Assembly (NCBI GenBank): GCA_002280485.1
Contig: NCED01000067.1
Span: 1 to 27,286, forward strand
Length of the DNA: 27,286 nucleotides
Direction: 5' to 3'
Origin: Caulobacterales bacterium 32-69-10
Lineage (GTDB): Bacteria; Pseudomonadota; Alphaproteobacteria; Caulobacterales; Caulobacteraceae
This document shows positions 7,193 through 16,137 of this stretch, piece by piece. The notes under the pieces were generated by a model. The model was not told the DNA's origin, ran no database searches, and worked only from the letters and a program-made list of their open reading frames with translations. How positions within the stretch are numbered: position 1 is the stretch's first letter; every line of letters begins with the position of its first letter. Both the position numbers and the translations under genes were made by a program.

Positions 7193-8986
7193 ATGATGGC
7201 GCACGCGGCCTCCCCGGGCGATTTCAAGGACATGGTGCTGTTCCTCGCGACGGCGGGGATCGTGGTGCCCATCTTCCAGCGGCTGAAGATCAGCCCGATC
7301 CTGGGGTTCCTGGCCGCGGGGGTGGCGCTGGGGCCGTTCGGCCTGGGCAGTCTTTCCGACGCTTTCCCGTGGTTGTCCTACCTAACGGTGTCGGAGCCGG
7401 ACGAGTTCGCCCAGCTGGCCGAGCTGGGCGTGGCCTTCCTGCTGTTCACCATCGGGCTGGAGCTGTCGTGGGAGCGCCTGCGGCTGATGCGGCGGCTGGT
7501 GTTCGGCATGGGCGCCCTGCAGATGCTGCTGTGCGCCAGCGCGGTCGCCGGCGCCGCCTATCTGCTGGGCCAGAACGTCGCCGCCGCCGCCGCCATCGGC
7601 ATCGCCCTGGCCCTGTCGTCCACCGCAATCGGCCTGCCGGTCCTGGCCGAAGGCAAGCGCCTGCACGCCCCGGCCGGGCGGGCGGCCTTCTCCGTGCTGC
7701 TGTTCCAGGACCTGGCGGTGGCGCCGGTGTTGATCGTGCTGGGCATCCTCGGGCGGGGCGGTGGCGAGTTCAATGGCAGCGCCCTGCTGGCCCTGGCCCC
7801 CGCGGCCCTCGGCCTGGCGATCATCGTCGGCGCGGGGCGGCTGGTGCTGCGGCCGATGATGAAGTCGGTGGCGCGCACCCGTTCGGACGAACTGTTCATC
7901 GCCGCGTCCCTGCTCATCGTCATCGCCGCCAGCCTGGTGGCCGCGGTCTCGGGCCTGTCCATGGCTCTGGGCGCCTTCGTGGCCGGGCTGCTGCTGGCCG
8001 AGACCGAGTACCGCCACGAGGTCGAGCTGCGGGTCGAGCCGTTCAAGGGCCTGCTGCTGGGGCTGTTCTTCGTCTCTGTCGGCATCGGCCTCGACCTGTC
8101 GGTGGTGGTCCGCGAGCCCCTGGTCATCGCCGGCATCGCCCTCAGCCTGGTCGGGGCCAAGCTTGGCCTCACCTTCGCCGCCGGCAAGCTGATGCGGCTG
8201 CCCAACCTGGTCGCCATCGAGGCCGCCCTGGTGCTGGCCACGGGCGGCGAATTCGCCTTCGTCGTGATCAACGAGGCCATCGACAGCGGCCTTGTTCCGG
8301 CCGGAGCGGGCGAGGCGGTGCTGATCTCCGCCACAATGACCATGTTCGCCATCCCCCTGCTGGTCAGCCTGGGGGGCCGGCTGAGCAAGGCGGCCCATCG
8401 CAACGACGGCGCCGAGTTCGCCCCGCCGGGAGAGGCCGACGGCGAGTTGCCGCCCCGGGTGCTGATCGTCGGCTATGGCCGGGTCGGCCAGCTGGTCGGC
8501 GAGATGCTGAGCGGCCACGATATCCCCTGGGTCGCCATCGATCGCAGCCCGGCCCCGGTGCAGAAGGGCCGCCACACCGGCCGGGGGGTCTATTACGGCG
8601 AAGCGTCCCAGTCCGAACTGTTGATGCGCTGCGGCCTGGCCACCGCGCCGGCGCTGGTGGTGACCATGGACGCGCCCGAGGCCGCCGAGGCGGTGGTGGC
8701 CGAGGCCCGCCGCCTGCGTCCCGACATCGTCATCGTCGCCCGCGCCCGCGACGCCCGCCACGCCGGACGGCTCTACGCGCTCGGCGCCACCAACGCGGTG
8801 CCCGAGACCATCGAGGCGTCCCTGCAGCTGTCGGAGGCCCTGCTGGTCGACATCGGCGTGCCCATGGGCCTCGTCATCGCCTCGATCCACGAGAAGCGCG
8901 ACGAATACCGCAAGCTGCTCAACCAGCCCAACGCCCTGGGCGCCCGGGTTCGCCGGGCCCGGGACGCGGCGGCGCGGCGGACCTAG
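7193..8986 (+). CDS. KefB/KefC-type monovalent cation:proton antiporter (CPA2 family)
   Basis: 597 residues from the ATG at 7193, preceded by TTGGAG; a second ATG follows directly. The first roughly 400 residues are a long series of hydrophobic segments with CPA2 hallmarks: PILGFLAAGVALGPFGLG near the start, LAELGVAFLLFTIGLELS, ALALSSTAIGLPVL and the LFQDLAVAP segment, then LSMALGAFVAGLLLAETEYRHEVE. From about 421 comes a cytoplasmic RCK/TrkA-N domain, PRVLIVGYGRVGQLVGEML, with the GxGxxG nucleotide fold and a YYGEASQSELL stretch. It should exchange K+ or Na+ for protons across the inner membrane with nucleotide or thiol-adduct control. The stop is one base from the convergent PepSY gene stop, with no terminator between. 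Confidence 0.9.
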   Translation: MMAHAASPGDFKDMVLFLATAGIVVPIFQRLKISPILGFLAAGVALGPFGLGSLSDAFPWLSYLTVSEPDEFAQLAELGVAFLLFTIGLELSWERLRLMRRLVFGMGALQMLLCASAVAGAAYLLGQNVAAAAAIGIALALSSTAIGLPVLAEGKRLHAPAGRAAFSVLLFQDLAVAPVLIVLGILGRGGGEFNGSALLALAPAALGLAIIVGAGRLVLRPMMKSVARTRSDELFIAASLLIVIAASLVAAVSGLSMALGAFVAGLLLAETEYRHEVELRVEPFKGLLLGLFFVSVGIGLDLSVVVREPLVIAGIALSLVGAKLGLTFAAGKLMRLPNLVAIEAALVLATGGEFAFVVINEAIDSGLVPAGAGEAVLISATMTMFAIPLLVSLGGRLSKAAHRNDGAEFAPPGEADGELPPRVLIVGYGRVGQLVGEMLSGHDIPWVAIDRSPAPVQKGRHTGRGVYYGEASQSELLMRCGLATAPALVVTMDAPEAAEAVVAEARRLRPDIVIVARARDARHAGRLYALGATNAVPETIEASLQLSEALLVDIGVPMGLVIASIHEKRDEYRKLLNQPNALGARVRRARDAAARRT

Positions 8987-8987
8987 G

Positions 8988-10452
8988 CTACTCGGCCGCC
9001 ACGGGCTGTCGCCGCCGCTTCCTTCGCCAGCCCTCGATCTCCTCACCCTTCCGCTTGAGGCGGCGCCAGCCGATGACCACGCTGGTCACCGAGGTGACTA
9101 GGCCGCCGATGGACAGCACCCAGACCAGGATGTCCCAGCTCGGCCGGCTGTGCAGCAGCACCGGCAGGTCGAAGTCGTGCAGGAAGTTGAAGGCCCAGCG
9201 TTCCGTCCGGTCGGAGTGGTTCATCGTGCCCAGCAGCTCGCCGGTGAACGGGTCGATGTGGAACCACGTCCCGTTCCTGTCGGCGAAGCCCGCGCGCAGC
9301 ACCGGCAGCCGCGGTTCGGCGTGGTGGGCGTACCAGTAGACGTCCTCCTCCACGAGGCGCCGGCTCAACGTCATGGCGGTCCCGGGCATCAGCTGTCGGG
9401 CGTTGTCGAACAGGGCCGCCTCGTCCAGCCGCACCGGCTGGCCGGTGCGGCCGTCCAGGACGGCGCGGCGCAGGTTCGCGTCGGTCAGGATCACCTCGGG
9501 CCGGCCCGCGACCCAGACGAAGCGGGCCTCGCGGGCGCCGGTGGAGACGCGGGCCGCGGCGGGATCGAAAGGGAACCGTGCGGCGTCATTTCCGGCATAG
9601 GCGACGACGGCGGCCTCGTCGGGCGAAGAGCGGGCGAACCAGTTGTTGGGGTTCACCGACAGCCAGCCGGACACGATCCAGGTCGTCACCGTCAGGCCGG
9701 TGACCAGCCCGCCGATGTGGTGCCATTTCATCCAGCCCTTGTAGGGAGACACCTTTCCGTGGGCGTAGCGGCGCTTCAGCCGCAGCCGCAGGATGCCGAT
9801 CCAAATCCCCGTTACGGCCCCGACGATGCCCAGGCCCGAGGTCCACAGGATGACCTGGCGCCAGACGGAGTTGTCTTTGCGGATCTCGGTGAAATAGATC
9901 CAGTGCGGCACGGTGCCGAGCCAGTTCCACACCCGCTCGAAGCGGGTGGCGTCGAGGACCACCTCCCCGGTCGTCGACGAGACGTAGAGCGTCGTCGCCT
10001 TCGGGTCGGCGAAGACCACCCTATGCAGCGGCCGGTGGGCGTTGTAGCCGCCCGCCACCGTCCATTGGTCGCGCTCAAGGGTGGTGACCCGGGCCTCGCC
10101 GGACCAGCGGCCGAAGGCCTTGGCGATCGCCGCGGCCTCGGCGGCCCCCGTGCCCGTGATCGGCCGGCCATCGCGGGCGGACAGGGTCAGGCGCTCTCCC
10201 GCATTGATGCGATAGACCGGTTCGCCGGCCATCATCTCCAGCTTGAAGCGCTGCGGCCAGGCGGAAAGCCCGGCCGCCCGCAGGGCCTGGTCCGGCGTGA
10301 CCCGAACCTGGGCCCAGTCGATGGGATCCAGCCCGGTCAGCCGCTCCCGGTCGGTGAGCGAACCACATGGCGAAGAGCACCGCCGAGCCGATCCCGACCC
10401 AGCGGTGCACGATGTAGAGCCAGCGTCGTCCGATCTTCAGAGCGCGCTGCAT
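8988..10452 (-). pseudogene. PepSY-associated transmembrane protein, interrupted by an out-of-frame deletion
   Basis: The natural start is the ATG at 10452-10450 with GAGGAG upstream. It encodes MQRALKIGRRWLYIVHRWVGIGSAVLFAMWF, the first membrane segment of the PepSY_TM family. Near 10355-10362 the frame changes: conserved coding resumes in another frame at LTDRERLTGLDPIDWAQV and then runs to the stop at 8988 with further membrane segments (ILWTSGLGIVGAVTGIWIGIL; WHHIGGLVTGLTVTTWIVSGW; ILVWVLSIGGLVTSVTSVVIGW). By memory of the family, about 13 residues between MWF and LTDRE are missing, so this is a small out-of-frame deletion rather than a one-base slip. PepSY_TM proteins beside siderophore receptors often act as inner-membrane ferric reductases. 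Here the product is probably non-functional, unless the assembly is wrong. Confidence 0.8.
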
Positions 10453-10470
10453 GGGCGTAACGCTCCTCAG

Positions 10471-12600
10471 TTAGAACCTACCGGTCAGGCGGATCTCGAA
10501 GGCGCGCGGGCGAGCCAGTATCCATTGCTCGTCGCCGTAGCTCGAGGTCGCGTACTGTTCGTCGAAGGCGTTGAACAGCTGGCCGGTCAGGGCGAGGTGG
10601 TCGCGGATACGCCATTCCACCCCGGCGTCCACAACCGTGTAGCTCGGCAGAATCAATGACTTGGTGTTGGCGTTGTCGCCATACTGTTTGCCGACGTACC
10701 GGGCCCCGGCGAAGACGCGGAACGCCGGCACGATCTGCCACGACAGCCACAGGTTGCCCGCGGTCTCCGGCACGTTCGGCGGGGTCTTGCCATTGCGGCT
10801 GACGCCCACCCCTGAGACGAAATCGGTAAAGTCGTCGTACCTGGCGTCGAGCACGGTCCCGTTGGCGTCGATGCTCCAGCCGCCGCCGAGCTGCAGCGCC
10901 ACCGAGGCTTCCAGGCCCTTCGACGACCGCTCGCCAACCTGCTGGGTCAGGGTGGGGCTGTTGGAGACGCGGGTCAGGAGCTTGTTCTTGACGATCTTGT
11001 AGGCGGCGAAGGTCCATTCGCCACGACCCGAGAGGAACAGCCCCTTCACCCCGGCCTCGTACTGACGCCCGGTCGAGAGTTCGAACGGGACCTGGCCGGC
11101 GGAGGTGGTGATCAGCGAGCCGAGGTGATCGGCGCCCGTGGCGTACTGGGCGTAGAACGACAGGGTGGTGGTCGGCTGGTAGACCGCGCCGATCCGCCAG
11201 GTGGTGGCGTTGAGGCCCTTGTCGACGGCCAGGGTGCGGGCCGGGAGGGTGTAGCGCTTCACCTGGTAGTCGTCGTAGCGCAGGCCGCCCACGATCGAGA
11301 TTTCGGGGGTCAGCTTCAGCTGGTCTTCGGCGAGGAGCGCATAGGCCCGGGTGCGGGTGCGGTAGCGGGGGCGGTAGACGTCCTGCTCGTCATAGAGCCC
11401 GGGGTCGAATCCGAACACCGGAACCGTGGTGGTGGTGCCCGGGAACCCGTCGTTGGTGTGGATGAAGCGGATGCGGTTGGCCTCCGCGCCGACGACCAGG
11501 CTGTTCTCCACCGAGCCGAACCGGCTCTTGAAGCGGGCGTCGAAGGTGTCGCCGATCTGCCGCTGGTTATGCTGGATCGGCACATAGTCGGTCCGATCCA
11601 CCGTCCGGGTCGCCGGCGAATAGAAATAGGTCTCGGTGTTGCGCCAGACTCGGTCGGTGGTGAGGATGTAGGCCGAGTTGCGCAGGCGCACGTTTTCGGA
11701 CACGTCCCACTCGGCGCGAAGCTGGCCGGCGTTGTCCTTGAACCGCATCTTCGAGTCGAAGACGTTGTAGTTCAGCTTGCGCGAGCGCGGGTCGATGCGG
11801 CCGTCGATGAGCGGCACGCCGAAGTAGCGCATCGGCTCCTGGTCGCCGTAGTCGTCGGACAGGGTGACGCGGAAATTCTCCGCCGGCTTCCAGGTCACCG
11901 AGCCGGACACCGCCCAGCTGTTGCTGCCGCCGCGGTCCACATAGCCGTTCGAGCCCTGGCGGTTGATGTCCACGCGGTAGGCCAGGGTGTCGCTGATCGG
12001 ACCGCCGGCGCCGACGCCGAGGCGATAGGTGCGGTCCGTGCCGATGCCGGCCTGGAAGTCATAGGTCTGCTTGGAGAATGACGGCCGCTTGGGCACGACG
12101 TTGATCGAGCCGCCGATGGCCCCCTGGCCGAACATCACCGAGGCGGGGCCCTTCAGCACCTCGACCTGCTGCACCGTCCAGGTGTCGAACGGGAAGGTCA
12201 CAGTGCCGGCGCCGACGAACAGGTTCATCCCGTCGAGAAGCACACGCACCGAGTTCACGCCGTTGAAGCCGCGGGCCGCGAAGTTGGCGGTGGAGCCGTT
12301 GCCGGGGTTGTTCTGCTGGACGATGCCAGTGGAGCGGGCGATGGCGTCCGAGAGCTGCAGGTCGCCGCGCAGGCGGATGGCGTCTCCGGTCAGGAGTTCG
12401 ACGGCGGCGGGGGTTTCCAGGGCGGTGATGCCGAGGCGGCTGCCGCTGTCGGTGGCGATGGTCAGGGCGCCGAGGCGGGAACCGCGCACCTCGAGGGACT
12501 CGACCGCCGTCTGGGCGTGGGCCGCCCCCGCCGTCATCGCCGTCATCGCCGAGGCGATCACCATCGCCGACGCGCCTGCGCGCCATGCCTGCCTGCCCAT
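10471..12600 (-). CDS. TonB-dependent siderophore receptor
   Basis: 709 residues, typical of FhuA/FoxA/FhuE-like ferric-siderophore receptors in the outer membrane. The signal peptide ends at GAAHA-Q (about residue 29). The plug domain follows: AIRLRGDLQLSDAIARSTG, FAARGFNGVNSVRVLLDGM, then VEVLKGPASVMFGQGAIGGSINVV. The rest is beta-barrel, ending with the classic receptor terminus AFEIRLTGRF, with a C-terminal Phe. The ATG at 12600 is preceded by GGGGGGAG. It leads a two-gene unit with the PepSY gene 18 bases downstream, fitting xenosiderophore uptake followed by reduction. Substrate specificity cannot be read from the sequence. No convincing Fur box was identified upstream. Confidence 0.92.
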   Translation of the reverse strand: MGRQAWRAGASAMVIASAMTAMTAGAAHAQTAVESLEVRGSRLGALTIATDSGSRLGITALETPAAVELLTGDAIRLRGDLQLSDAIARSTGIVQQNNPGNGSTANFAARGFNGVNSVRVLLDGMNLFVGAGTVTFPFDTWTVQQVEVLKGPASVMFGQGAIGGSINVVPKRPSFSKQTYDFQAGIGTDRTYRLGVGAGGPISDTLAYRVDINRQGSNGYVDRGGSNSWAVSGSVTWKPAENFRVTLSDDYGDQEPMRYFGVPLIDGRIDPRSRKLNYNVFDSKMRFKDNAGQLRAEWDVSENVRLRNSAYILTTDRVWRNTETYFYSPATRTVDRTDYVPIQHNQRQIGDTFDARFKSRFGSVENSLVVGAEANRIRFIHTNDGFPGTTTTVPVFGFDPGLYDEQDVYRPRYRTRTRAYALLAEDQLKLTPEISIVGGLRYDDYQVKRYTLPARTLAVDKGLNATTWRIGAVYQPTTTLSFYAQYATGADHLGSLITTSAGQVPFELSTGRQYEAGVKGLFLSGRGEWTFAAYKIVKNKLLTRVSNSPTLTQQVGERSSKGLEASVALQLGGGWSIDANGTVLDARYDDFTDFVSGVGVSRNGKTPPNVPETAGNLWLSWQIVPAFRVFAGARYVGKQYGDNANTKSLILPSYTVVDAGVEWRIRDHLALTGQLFNAFDEQYATSSYGDEQWILARPRAFEIRLTGRF

Positions 12601-12787
12601 ATCGCATCTCCCCCCAAGGTTGAGCGTCGGCGGGTTGGTCTGCGCCGGTCGCTTTGGGAGTGGGTACGTGCGATTGCGTCGCAGCCCTCAAAGGGGCGTC
12701 GTAGAAGCGCGCTGAGGCGGCAGTTGAATTCCGCCGCGTTCTGGGCGAGAGCAACCTGCAGGCTGAAGCATCAGCAAAAGGGGTCTC

Positions 12788-13531
12788 ATGAGCCGTAAGA
12801 TCTTTCCCGATGCACGTTCGGCGCTGGAGGGCGTGCTGTTCGACGGCATGAGCCTGATGTCCGGCGGCTTCGGCCTTTCCGGCAACCCTGAAACCCTCAT
12901 CCCCGCCATCATGGAGAACGGGGTCAAGAACCTCACCGTCATCTCCAACAATTGCGGAGCGGACGGTTTCGGGCTGTGGATGCTGCTCAACAACGGGCAG
13001 ATCAAGAAGATGATCTCGTCCTACATCGGCGAGAACAAGCTGTTCGCCGAACTGTACCTCTCCGGCCAGCTCGAACTGGAGCTGAACCCGCAGGGCACCC
13101 TGGCCGAGCGCATCCGCGCCGGCGGCGCCGGCATCCCGGCCTTCTACACCAAGACCGGCGTCGGCACGGTGGTGGCCGAGGGCAAGCCCCACGCCGAGTT
13201 CGACGGCGAGACCTATGTGCAGGAGCGCTGGCTGCGCGCCGACCTGTCGATCGTCAAGGCCTGGAAGGGCGACCCGGAGGGCAACCTCGTCTATCGGAAG
13301 ACGGCCCGGAACTTCAATCCGAACATGGCCACCGCCGGCAAGGTCACCATCGCCGAGGTCGAGGAAATCGTTCCCGCCGGAACCCTCGACCCCGACAACA
13401 TCCACACCCCCGGCATCTTCGTCGACCGTCTCATCCAGGGCCCGGCCTACGAGAAGCGGATCGAGTTCCGCACCGTTCGCCAGCGCCCGAAACCCGACAT
13501 GGCCGGCGCTGCCGCCGGGGAGGAAGTCTGA
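12788..13531 (+). CDS. scoA: 3-oxoacid CoA-transferase subunit A
   Basis: 247 residues. The opening [38 protein letters not shown] is typical of the alpha subunit of succinyl-CoA:3-ketoacid CoA-transferase, as is the later [32 protein letters not shown] 12788 follows AAGGGG. The enzyme moves CoA between succinyl-CoA and acetoacetate, linking ketone-body or polyhydroxybutyrate breakdown to central metabolism. The stop overlaps the subunit B start by one base (TGATG), so the pair should be co-translated in equal amounts. An acetate CoA-transferase (AtoD type) is the main alternative; the length and YIGENK context favour SCOT. Confidence 0.9.
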   Translation: MSRKIFPDARSALEGVLFDGMSLMSGGFGLSGNPETLIPAIMENGVKNLTVISNNCGADGFGLWMLLNNGQIKKMISSYIGENKLFAELYLSGQLELELNPQGTLAERIRAGGAGIPAFYTKTGVGTVVAEGKPHAEFDGETYVQERWLRADLSIVKAWKGDPEGNLVYRKTARNFNPNMATAGKVTIAEVEEIVPAGTLDPDNIHTPGIFVDRLIQGPAYEKRIEFRTVRQRPKPDMAGAAAGEEV

Positions 13532-14181
13532 TGGCCTGGACCCGCGACGAGATGGCCGCCCGCGCCGCCAAGGAGCTGCGCGACGGCTACTATGTGAACC
13601 TCGGGATCGGCATCCCGACCCTGGTGGCCAATTTCGTGGCCCCGGGCATGACCGTGACGCTGCAGAGCGAGAACGGCATGCTGGGCATCGGCCCCTTCCC
13701 CTATGACGACGAGGTCGACGCCGACCTGATCAACGCCGGCAAGCAGACGGTCACCGAGCTGCCGACCTCGAGCTTCTTCTCAAGCGCCGACAGCTTCGCC
13801 ATGATCCGCGGCGGCCACATCGACCTGGCCATCCTGGGGGCGATGCAGGTGGCCGAGAACGGCGACCTGGCCAACTGGGCCATTCCGGGCAAGCTGATCA
13901 AGGGCATGGGCGGCGCCATGGACCTGGTGGCGGGCGTCAAGCGCGTCGTCGTGGTCATGGAGCACAACGACAAGAGCGGCGGCCCCAAGTTCATGCACAA
14001 GTGCACCTTGCCGCTCACCGGGGCGGCCGTGGTGGACCTGGTGGTGACCGACCTGGCCGTGTTCGAGGTCGACAAGAAAGGCGGCAAGGGCGCGCGCCTG
14101 ATCGAACTGGCCCCCGGCGTCACGGTCGACGAAATCCGCGCCAAGACCGAAGCCACGTTCGACGCGCCGGCGTTCGCGTAG
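13531..14181 (+). CDS. scoB: 3-oxoacid CoA-transferase subunit B
   Basis: 216 residues, the usual beta-subunit length. The catalytic glutamate is in the [10 protein letters not shown] motif, which forms the glutamyl-CoA thioester. Other family stretches are [16 protein letters not shown] near the N-terminus, [28 protein letters not shown], and [19 protein letters not shown]. The ATG is part of a TGATG junction with subunit A. The C-terminal tail ends at ATFDAPAFA. Directly after the stop comes a repeat-rich, palindromic stretch with no further gene of the pathway; no acetoacetyl-CoA thiolase or hydroxybutyrate dehydrogenase is next door. Confidence 0.93.
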   Translation: MAWTRDEMAARAAKELRDGYYVNLGIGIPTLVANFVAPGMTVTLQSENGMLGIGPFPYDDEVDADLINAGKQTVTELPTSSFFSSADSFAMIRGGHIDLAILGAMQVAENGDLANWAIPGKLIKGMGGAMDLVAGVKRVVVVMEHNDKSGGPKFMHKCTLPLTGAAVVDLVVTDLAVFEVDKKGGKGARLIELAPGVTVDEIRAKTEATFDAPAFA

Positions 14182-14212
14182 AGGCGAGGGGGCGGACAAC
14201 TCCCCCCGCCCC

Positions 14213-14292
14213 CTCGCCTCCGGCGAGTCGCCCTCCCCTCCAGGGGGAGGGTGTGCAGCAGCCTAGTCTTCCCCTCCCCCTTGAGGGGAGGG
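14213..14292. repeat. Cluster of three palindromic intergenic repeat units
   Basis: Three perfect small palindromes follow scoB. CTCGCC/GGCGAG (14213-14218 with 14222-14227, loop TCC); CCCTCCCC/GGGGAGGG (14231-14238 with 14244-14251, loop TCCAG); and the same CCCTCCCC/GGGGAGGG arms again (14272-14279 with 14285-14292, loop CTTGA). The last two share arms and differ only in loop and sides. They resemble the hairpin at 5404-5428 and the degenerate one near 16170. This looks like a dispersed REP/BIME-like intergenic element; the cluster could also slow transcription leaving scoB. Confidence 0.7.
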
Positions 14293-14451
14293 CGACGGGG
14301 CGTCAGCCCCGCGGGGTGGGGGGACGCCAGCATCATCCCTTCCCTCCCCTTCCTTGCGTCGTCGCAGATTCGCGCGCAGGGCCTGGGCCAGCCTTGCTTC
14401 GCGTGGATCGAGCGCAGGCTTGGGGGGGCGGGGAGGATCGTTTTGCGCCAT
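14263..14451 (-). CDS. Small basic protein of unknown function with repeat-derived C-terminus
   Basis: 62 residues from the ATG at 14451-14449 to the TAG at 14265-14263. The first part, MAQNDPPRPPKPALDP followed by REARLAQALRANLRRRK, is Pro- then Arg/Ala-rich and resembles, from memory, a short conserved alphaproteobacterial protein that normally ends soon after the Arg cluster. The rest (DDAGVPPPRGADAPSPSPQGGGED) is what the palindromic intergenic repeat encodes in this frame. So the ancestral end was probably lost and the frame now runs through the repeat. It is convergent with scoB and divergent from the tRNA fragment. The conserved front half makes a real gene plausible, but function is unknown. 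Confidence 0.55.
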   Translation of the reverse strand: MAQNDPPRPPKPALDPREARLAQALRANLRRRKEGEGRDDAGVPPPRGADAPSPSPQGGGED

Positions 14452-14538
14452 GCCCCCTCGGGTGCGGCCCAAAGACCGGACGGTCAAGCGCTTTTCCCCT
14501 TTGCCAAACGCCCGGCATTGGCTAATAGGCGCCCTCCC

Positions 14539-14580
<42 letters not shown>

Positions 14581-14628
14581 GGTCTTGGACCCGCATCCAT
14601 CGCGGGAGCGGGACATTTCGAAAGACCC

Positions 14629-14961
14629 ATGAACCAACTCAAGAACACCACCTTCTCCGACCGGATCACGCTCGCCAACGAAGCCAAGAAGGCCCGGCTG
14701 GCGGCGTTCAAGCCGAAGCCCACCGTCCAGGCCGAGGAACCCCTCGATCGCGAAGCCGAGCGCGCCGCCGAACGCGAGGCCGTCCGCAAGGCCCGCGCCG
14801 AGGCCAAGGAAGCCGCCCGCCTTGAAGTCCTGGCCCGCCAGGAAGCCGAGCTGGCCAACAAGCGCAGCGCGATCAAGGAACGCAAGGCGCTCACCGCCGC
14901 CGAGCAGAAGGAAAAGCGGGACGCCCGCTACGCCGCCCGCCAGGCGCGCAAGGGCCGCTGA
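14629..14961 (+). CDS. DUF6481-type small charged helical protein
   Basis: 110 residues from the ATG at 14629. The first 40 residues (MNQLKNTTFSDRITLANEAK and KARLAAFKPKP) match, from memory, the DUF6481 pattern seen in Caulobacterales and Sphingomonadales. From about 45 to the end the protein is almost entirely Ala, Arg, Glu and Lys with a heptad-like layout, so a long single helix or coiled coil is expected. It is very basic, ending AARQARKGR. Nucleic-acid or ribosome association is an inference from charge only; no experimental function is known to me. The start is preferred over an upstream in-frame TTG because that extension lies in the tRNA remnant. Confidence 0.75.
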   Translation: MNQLKNTTFSDRITLANEAKKARLAAFKPKPTVQAEEPLDREAERAAEREAVRKARAEAKEAARLEVLARQEAELANKRSAIKERKALTAAEQKEKRDARYAARQARKGR

Positions 14962-15039
14962 TCCGGCGCCGCCTGAATATCCGGTCGCGGCGGCGCACGT
15001 TCGGCGCCAAGGTGTCGCTCCAACCGCCGGAGAGCGCCC

Positions 15040-15282
15040 ATGTCGCCTAACGACTACCTCGCCATGCTGAAGCAGATGCGGTGGCGCGACGTCCACCTGC
15101 TGGCCAGCTCCCGCTCCGGATCTTCGGTGCAGGAGAGGCTGCTGCGCACCCAGGCCCAGATCGTCGCCATCGAAGCGGCGCTGAGCGAAGGCAAGCCCGA
15201 GCGGCGCTGGGACGTCGACCCTGACGGCTTTCCTCTTGAGCTGCCCGTCAGCATCCGCCCCGGTGCGACGCAAACCGTCTAG
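15040..15282 (+). CDS. Hypothetical protein, 80 residues
   Basis: The ATG at 15040 is preceded by GGAGAG at a good distance, which supports translation. The product (MSPNDYLAMLKQMRWRDVHL start, then LLASSRSGSSVQERLLRTQAQIVAIEAALSEG) appears to be helical in the first two thirds, with a short Pro-containing tail. There is no signal peptide or membrane segment. I do not recognise the family. It sits 78 bases after the DUF6481 gene on the same strand, so the two could be co-transcribed. The minus strand here has a long open frame, but it lacks recognisable protein character. Confidence 0.55.
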   Translation: MSPNDYLAMLKQMRWRDVHLLASSRSGSSVQERLLRTQAQIVAIEAALSEGKPERRWDVDPDGFPLELPVSIRPGATQTV

Positions 15283-15391
15283 GGAGCGCGTGCGGCGTTG
15301 TGTGGTCTTCAAACTGACGTCGTAGGATCTTAGATTCAGTCGCTTGCCGCGGGTGGGATCGTGCGGCGGCGATTATGAGTTGTTGCGGGCC

Positions 15392-15880
15392 ATGTCGATC
15401 ATGCGCGGGCGTCTTCACATCGCGGCCTTCGCCGCCCTGGCTCTGCTGGCGCTCGCCGCCGCGCCGGCCCAAGCCATGACCAGCGTGACCGGCGTATGGT
15501 CCGTGGCCGACGGCAAGGCCGAGATCACCATCCGGGAATGCGGCGAGACCCTGTGCGGCCGCCTGATCAACGCCCGGAAGATCGAGGCCAACCCCGACAT
15601 CATCGACAAGAAGAACAGGAACCCCTCCCTGCGCCCACGCAAGCTGAAGGGCATCCTGGTGCTGACCGGTTTCGTCTCAGGCGGGCCGGCGCAGTGGAAG
15701 AACGGCTCGATCTACAACCCGGACGACGGCGGCACCTACCGGGCCACCATGAAGCAGATCGACGACGACACCCTGAAGGTGGCTGGTTGCATCGTCTGGC
15801 CCCTGTGCAAGTCGACCAGGCTCAAGCGCATCCGCAGCGACGCGGTCGCCGGGTTCGACGTCGCCGAGGGCGCCGACTGA
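15392..15880 (+). CDS. DUF2147-family secreted protein
   Basis: 162 residues from the ATG at 15392; an alternative ATG at 15401 would remove three residues. An N-terminal hydrophobic stretch (LHIAAFAALALLALAAAPAQA) is a clear signal peptide, so the mature protein should be periplasmic. The mature part has the DUF2147 pattern: VTGVWSVADGKAEITIRECGETLCGRLI, then a KGILVLTGF stretch, WKNGSIYNPDDGGTYRATMKQ, and the terminal VAGCIVWPLCKSTRLKRI. Paired Cys residues (CGETLC; the CIVWPLC pair) could form disulfides. DUF2147 is a lipocalin-like beta fold of unknown function. The Shine-Dalgarno is weak. Confidence 0.87.
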   Translation: MSIMRGRLHIAAFAALALLALAAAPAQAMTSVTGVWSVADGKAEITIRECGETLCGRLINARKIEANPDIIDKKNRNPSLRPRKLKGILVLTGFVSGGPAQWKNGSIYNPDDGGTYRATMKQIDDDTLKVAGCIVWPLCKSTRLKRIRSDAVAGFDVAEGAD

Positions 15881-15966
15881 CCCTCGCCATTCGAAGGGCT
15901 TGCCAGGGCCACGCTCCACAAGGCAGGTTGCGCGCTCAGAGCCGCCAGAGCCCGTAGGAGACCACC

Positions 15967-16137
15967 ATGGCCATCAACCGCACGTTCGGGATCGTAATGG
16001 TGCTCCTGGGAGGCCTGCTGCTCTGGTACGTCTCGACCGGCTTGCTCAGCTCGGCCCCGATCATCCTGTTCTTCGCCGGCACGGGCGCGCTCGGCGCTGT
16101 GGCGCTGGGCATATGGTCGCTGCTCGGGAAGTCCTGA
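15967..16137 (+). CDS. Small two-helix membrane protein, 56 residues
   Basis: ATG at 15967, TGA at 16135-16137. The start has an AGGAG Shine-Dalgarno at an ideal distance. The product has two hydrophobic segments, FGIVMVLLGGLLLWYV (7-22) and PIILFFAGTGALGAVALGIW (31-50), joined by a short Ser/Thr turn, with a basic N-terminus and a C-terminal GKS. It is probably an inner-membrane hairpin. No family is recognised. It lies 86 bases after the DUF2147 gene and just before a palindromic repeat. The strong ribosome site and clean membrane topology argue that it is real despite its size. Confidence 0.65.
   Translation: MAINRTFGIVMVLLGGLLLWYVSTGLLSSAPIILFFAGTGALGAVALGIWSLLGKS

Noticed and set aside
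7382..9046. Long minus-strand open frame opposite the antiporter gene
   Set aside because: It is rich in Gly, Gln, His and Asp with no domain pattern, as expected for the antisense of a GC-rich gene; the plus-strand product has clear CPA2 and RCK motifs.
12669..12683. TGCGA/TCGCA inverted repeat as a Fur or receptor-gene operator
   Set aside because: Only five bases per arm in GC-rich DNA, no resemblance to a Fur box, and the centre is not symmetrical.
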